Shown piece after piece: positions 54,883 to 55,053 of a stretch of DNA of 55,053 bases. Position 1 is the stretch's first letter. Each line of letters opens with the position of its first letter. Source of the DNA: Elysia marginata (Eukaryota; Mollusca; Gastropoda; Plakobranchidae). The notes beneath the pieces were generated by a model. It worked only from the letters and a program-made list of their open reading frames with translations. It searched no databases and was not told where the DNA came from. Made by a program: the position numbers and the translations under genes. Location: contig BMAT01003775.1 in the NCBI GenBank assembly GCA_019649035.1, positions 690,923-745,975 on the forward strand, in the 5' to 3' direction.

Positions 54883-55053
54883 AAGTAGTAGTAGTAATAG
54901 TAGTAGTAGTCGTCGTAGTAGTAGCAGCTAATAATAGTAGTAGTAGCTAGTAGTAGTAGCTAGTAGTAGTAGCTAATAGTAGTAGTGATATAGTAGTAGT
55001 AGTGTAGTAGTAGTGGTAGTGGTGGTAGTAGTGCTAGTAGTAGTAGTAGTAGT
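54834..55053. repeat. (AGT)n trinucleotide microsatellite at right edge
   Basis: About 220 bp of AGT repeats with AAT, GGT, CGT and AGC interruptions, running off the window end. The poly-Val ORF here is an artefact. Confidence 0.97.

Noticed and set aside
54678-54950. Poly-Val ORF at right edge
   Set aside because: Translation of the AGT microsatellite.

Overview
This is an AT-rich, intron-dominated animal genomic window. It carries the 3' half of one gene on the + strand: the pore-forming alpha1 subunit of an L-type (Cav1) voltage-gated calcium channel. I assembled 19 coding exons (253-44843) from splice-site and reading-frame phase continuity. Together they encode about 1,140 residues: the end of the repeat III pore loop and IIIS6, the III-IV linker, all of repeat IV (S1-S6 and pore), the EF-hand, pre-IQ and IQ region, and a long C-terminal tail ending in a PDZ-ligand-like VTSL before a stop at 44841-44843. 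The 5' half of the gene lies outside the window. The protein resembles Drosophila Ca-alpha1D and vertebrate Cav1.2/Cav1.3 about equally in the core, and several residues and the repeat content suggest a lophotrochozoan, probably a mollusc. That placement is inference; no species marker is present.

Layout: exons 1-4 (253-2821) cover IIIS6 to IVS3. A 14.7-kb intron (2822-17513) follows. It is full of CT, GAA and other simple repeats and holds two candidate in-frame microexons (18 nt and 15 nt) that would lengthen the IVS3-S4 linker. Exons 5-8 (17514-20451) encode IVS4-S6. Exons 9-12 encode the calcium-dependent regulation module. Exons 13-19 encode the divergent tail, including a phase-neutral 51-nt exon (38773-38823) that looks like a cassette. 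The last 10 kb (44844-55053) has no convincing coding exon and contains several possible poly(A) signals, a SINE and a DNA transposon.

Mobile elements and repeats in the introns include two tRNA-derived SINE families (four copies), two related piggyBac-like MITEs, a decayed mariner transposase, a pogo/Tigger-like element, and two near-perfect long hairpins that sit close to the two ends of intron 15. A degenerate ~30-bp tandem array directly follows exon 5 and appears to copy that exon's end together with its 5' splice site. Both window edges are AGT-type trinucleotide repeats, and a 9-N gap follows a poly-G run at 37380, so the boundaries look assembly-related.

I found no second protein-coding gene and no novel multi-gene system. 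The points most worth following are splicing-related (microexons, cassette exon, decoy-donor array, intron-flanking hairpins, retention stops) and the conserved regulatory motifs in the channel tail.
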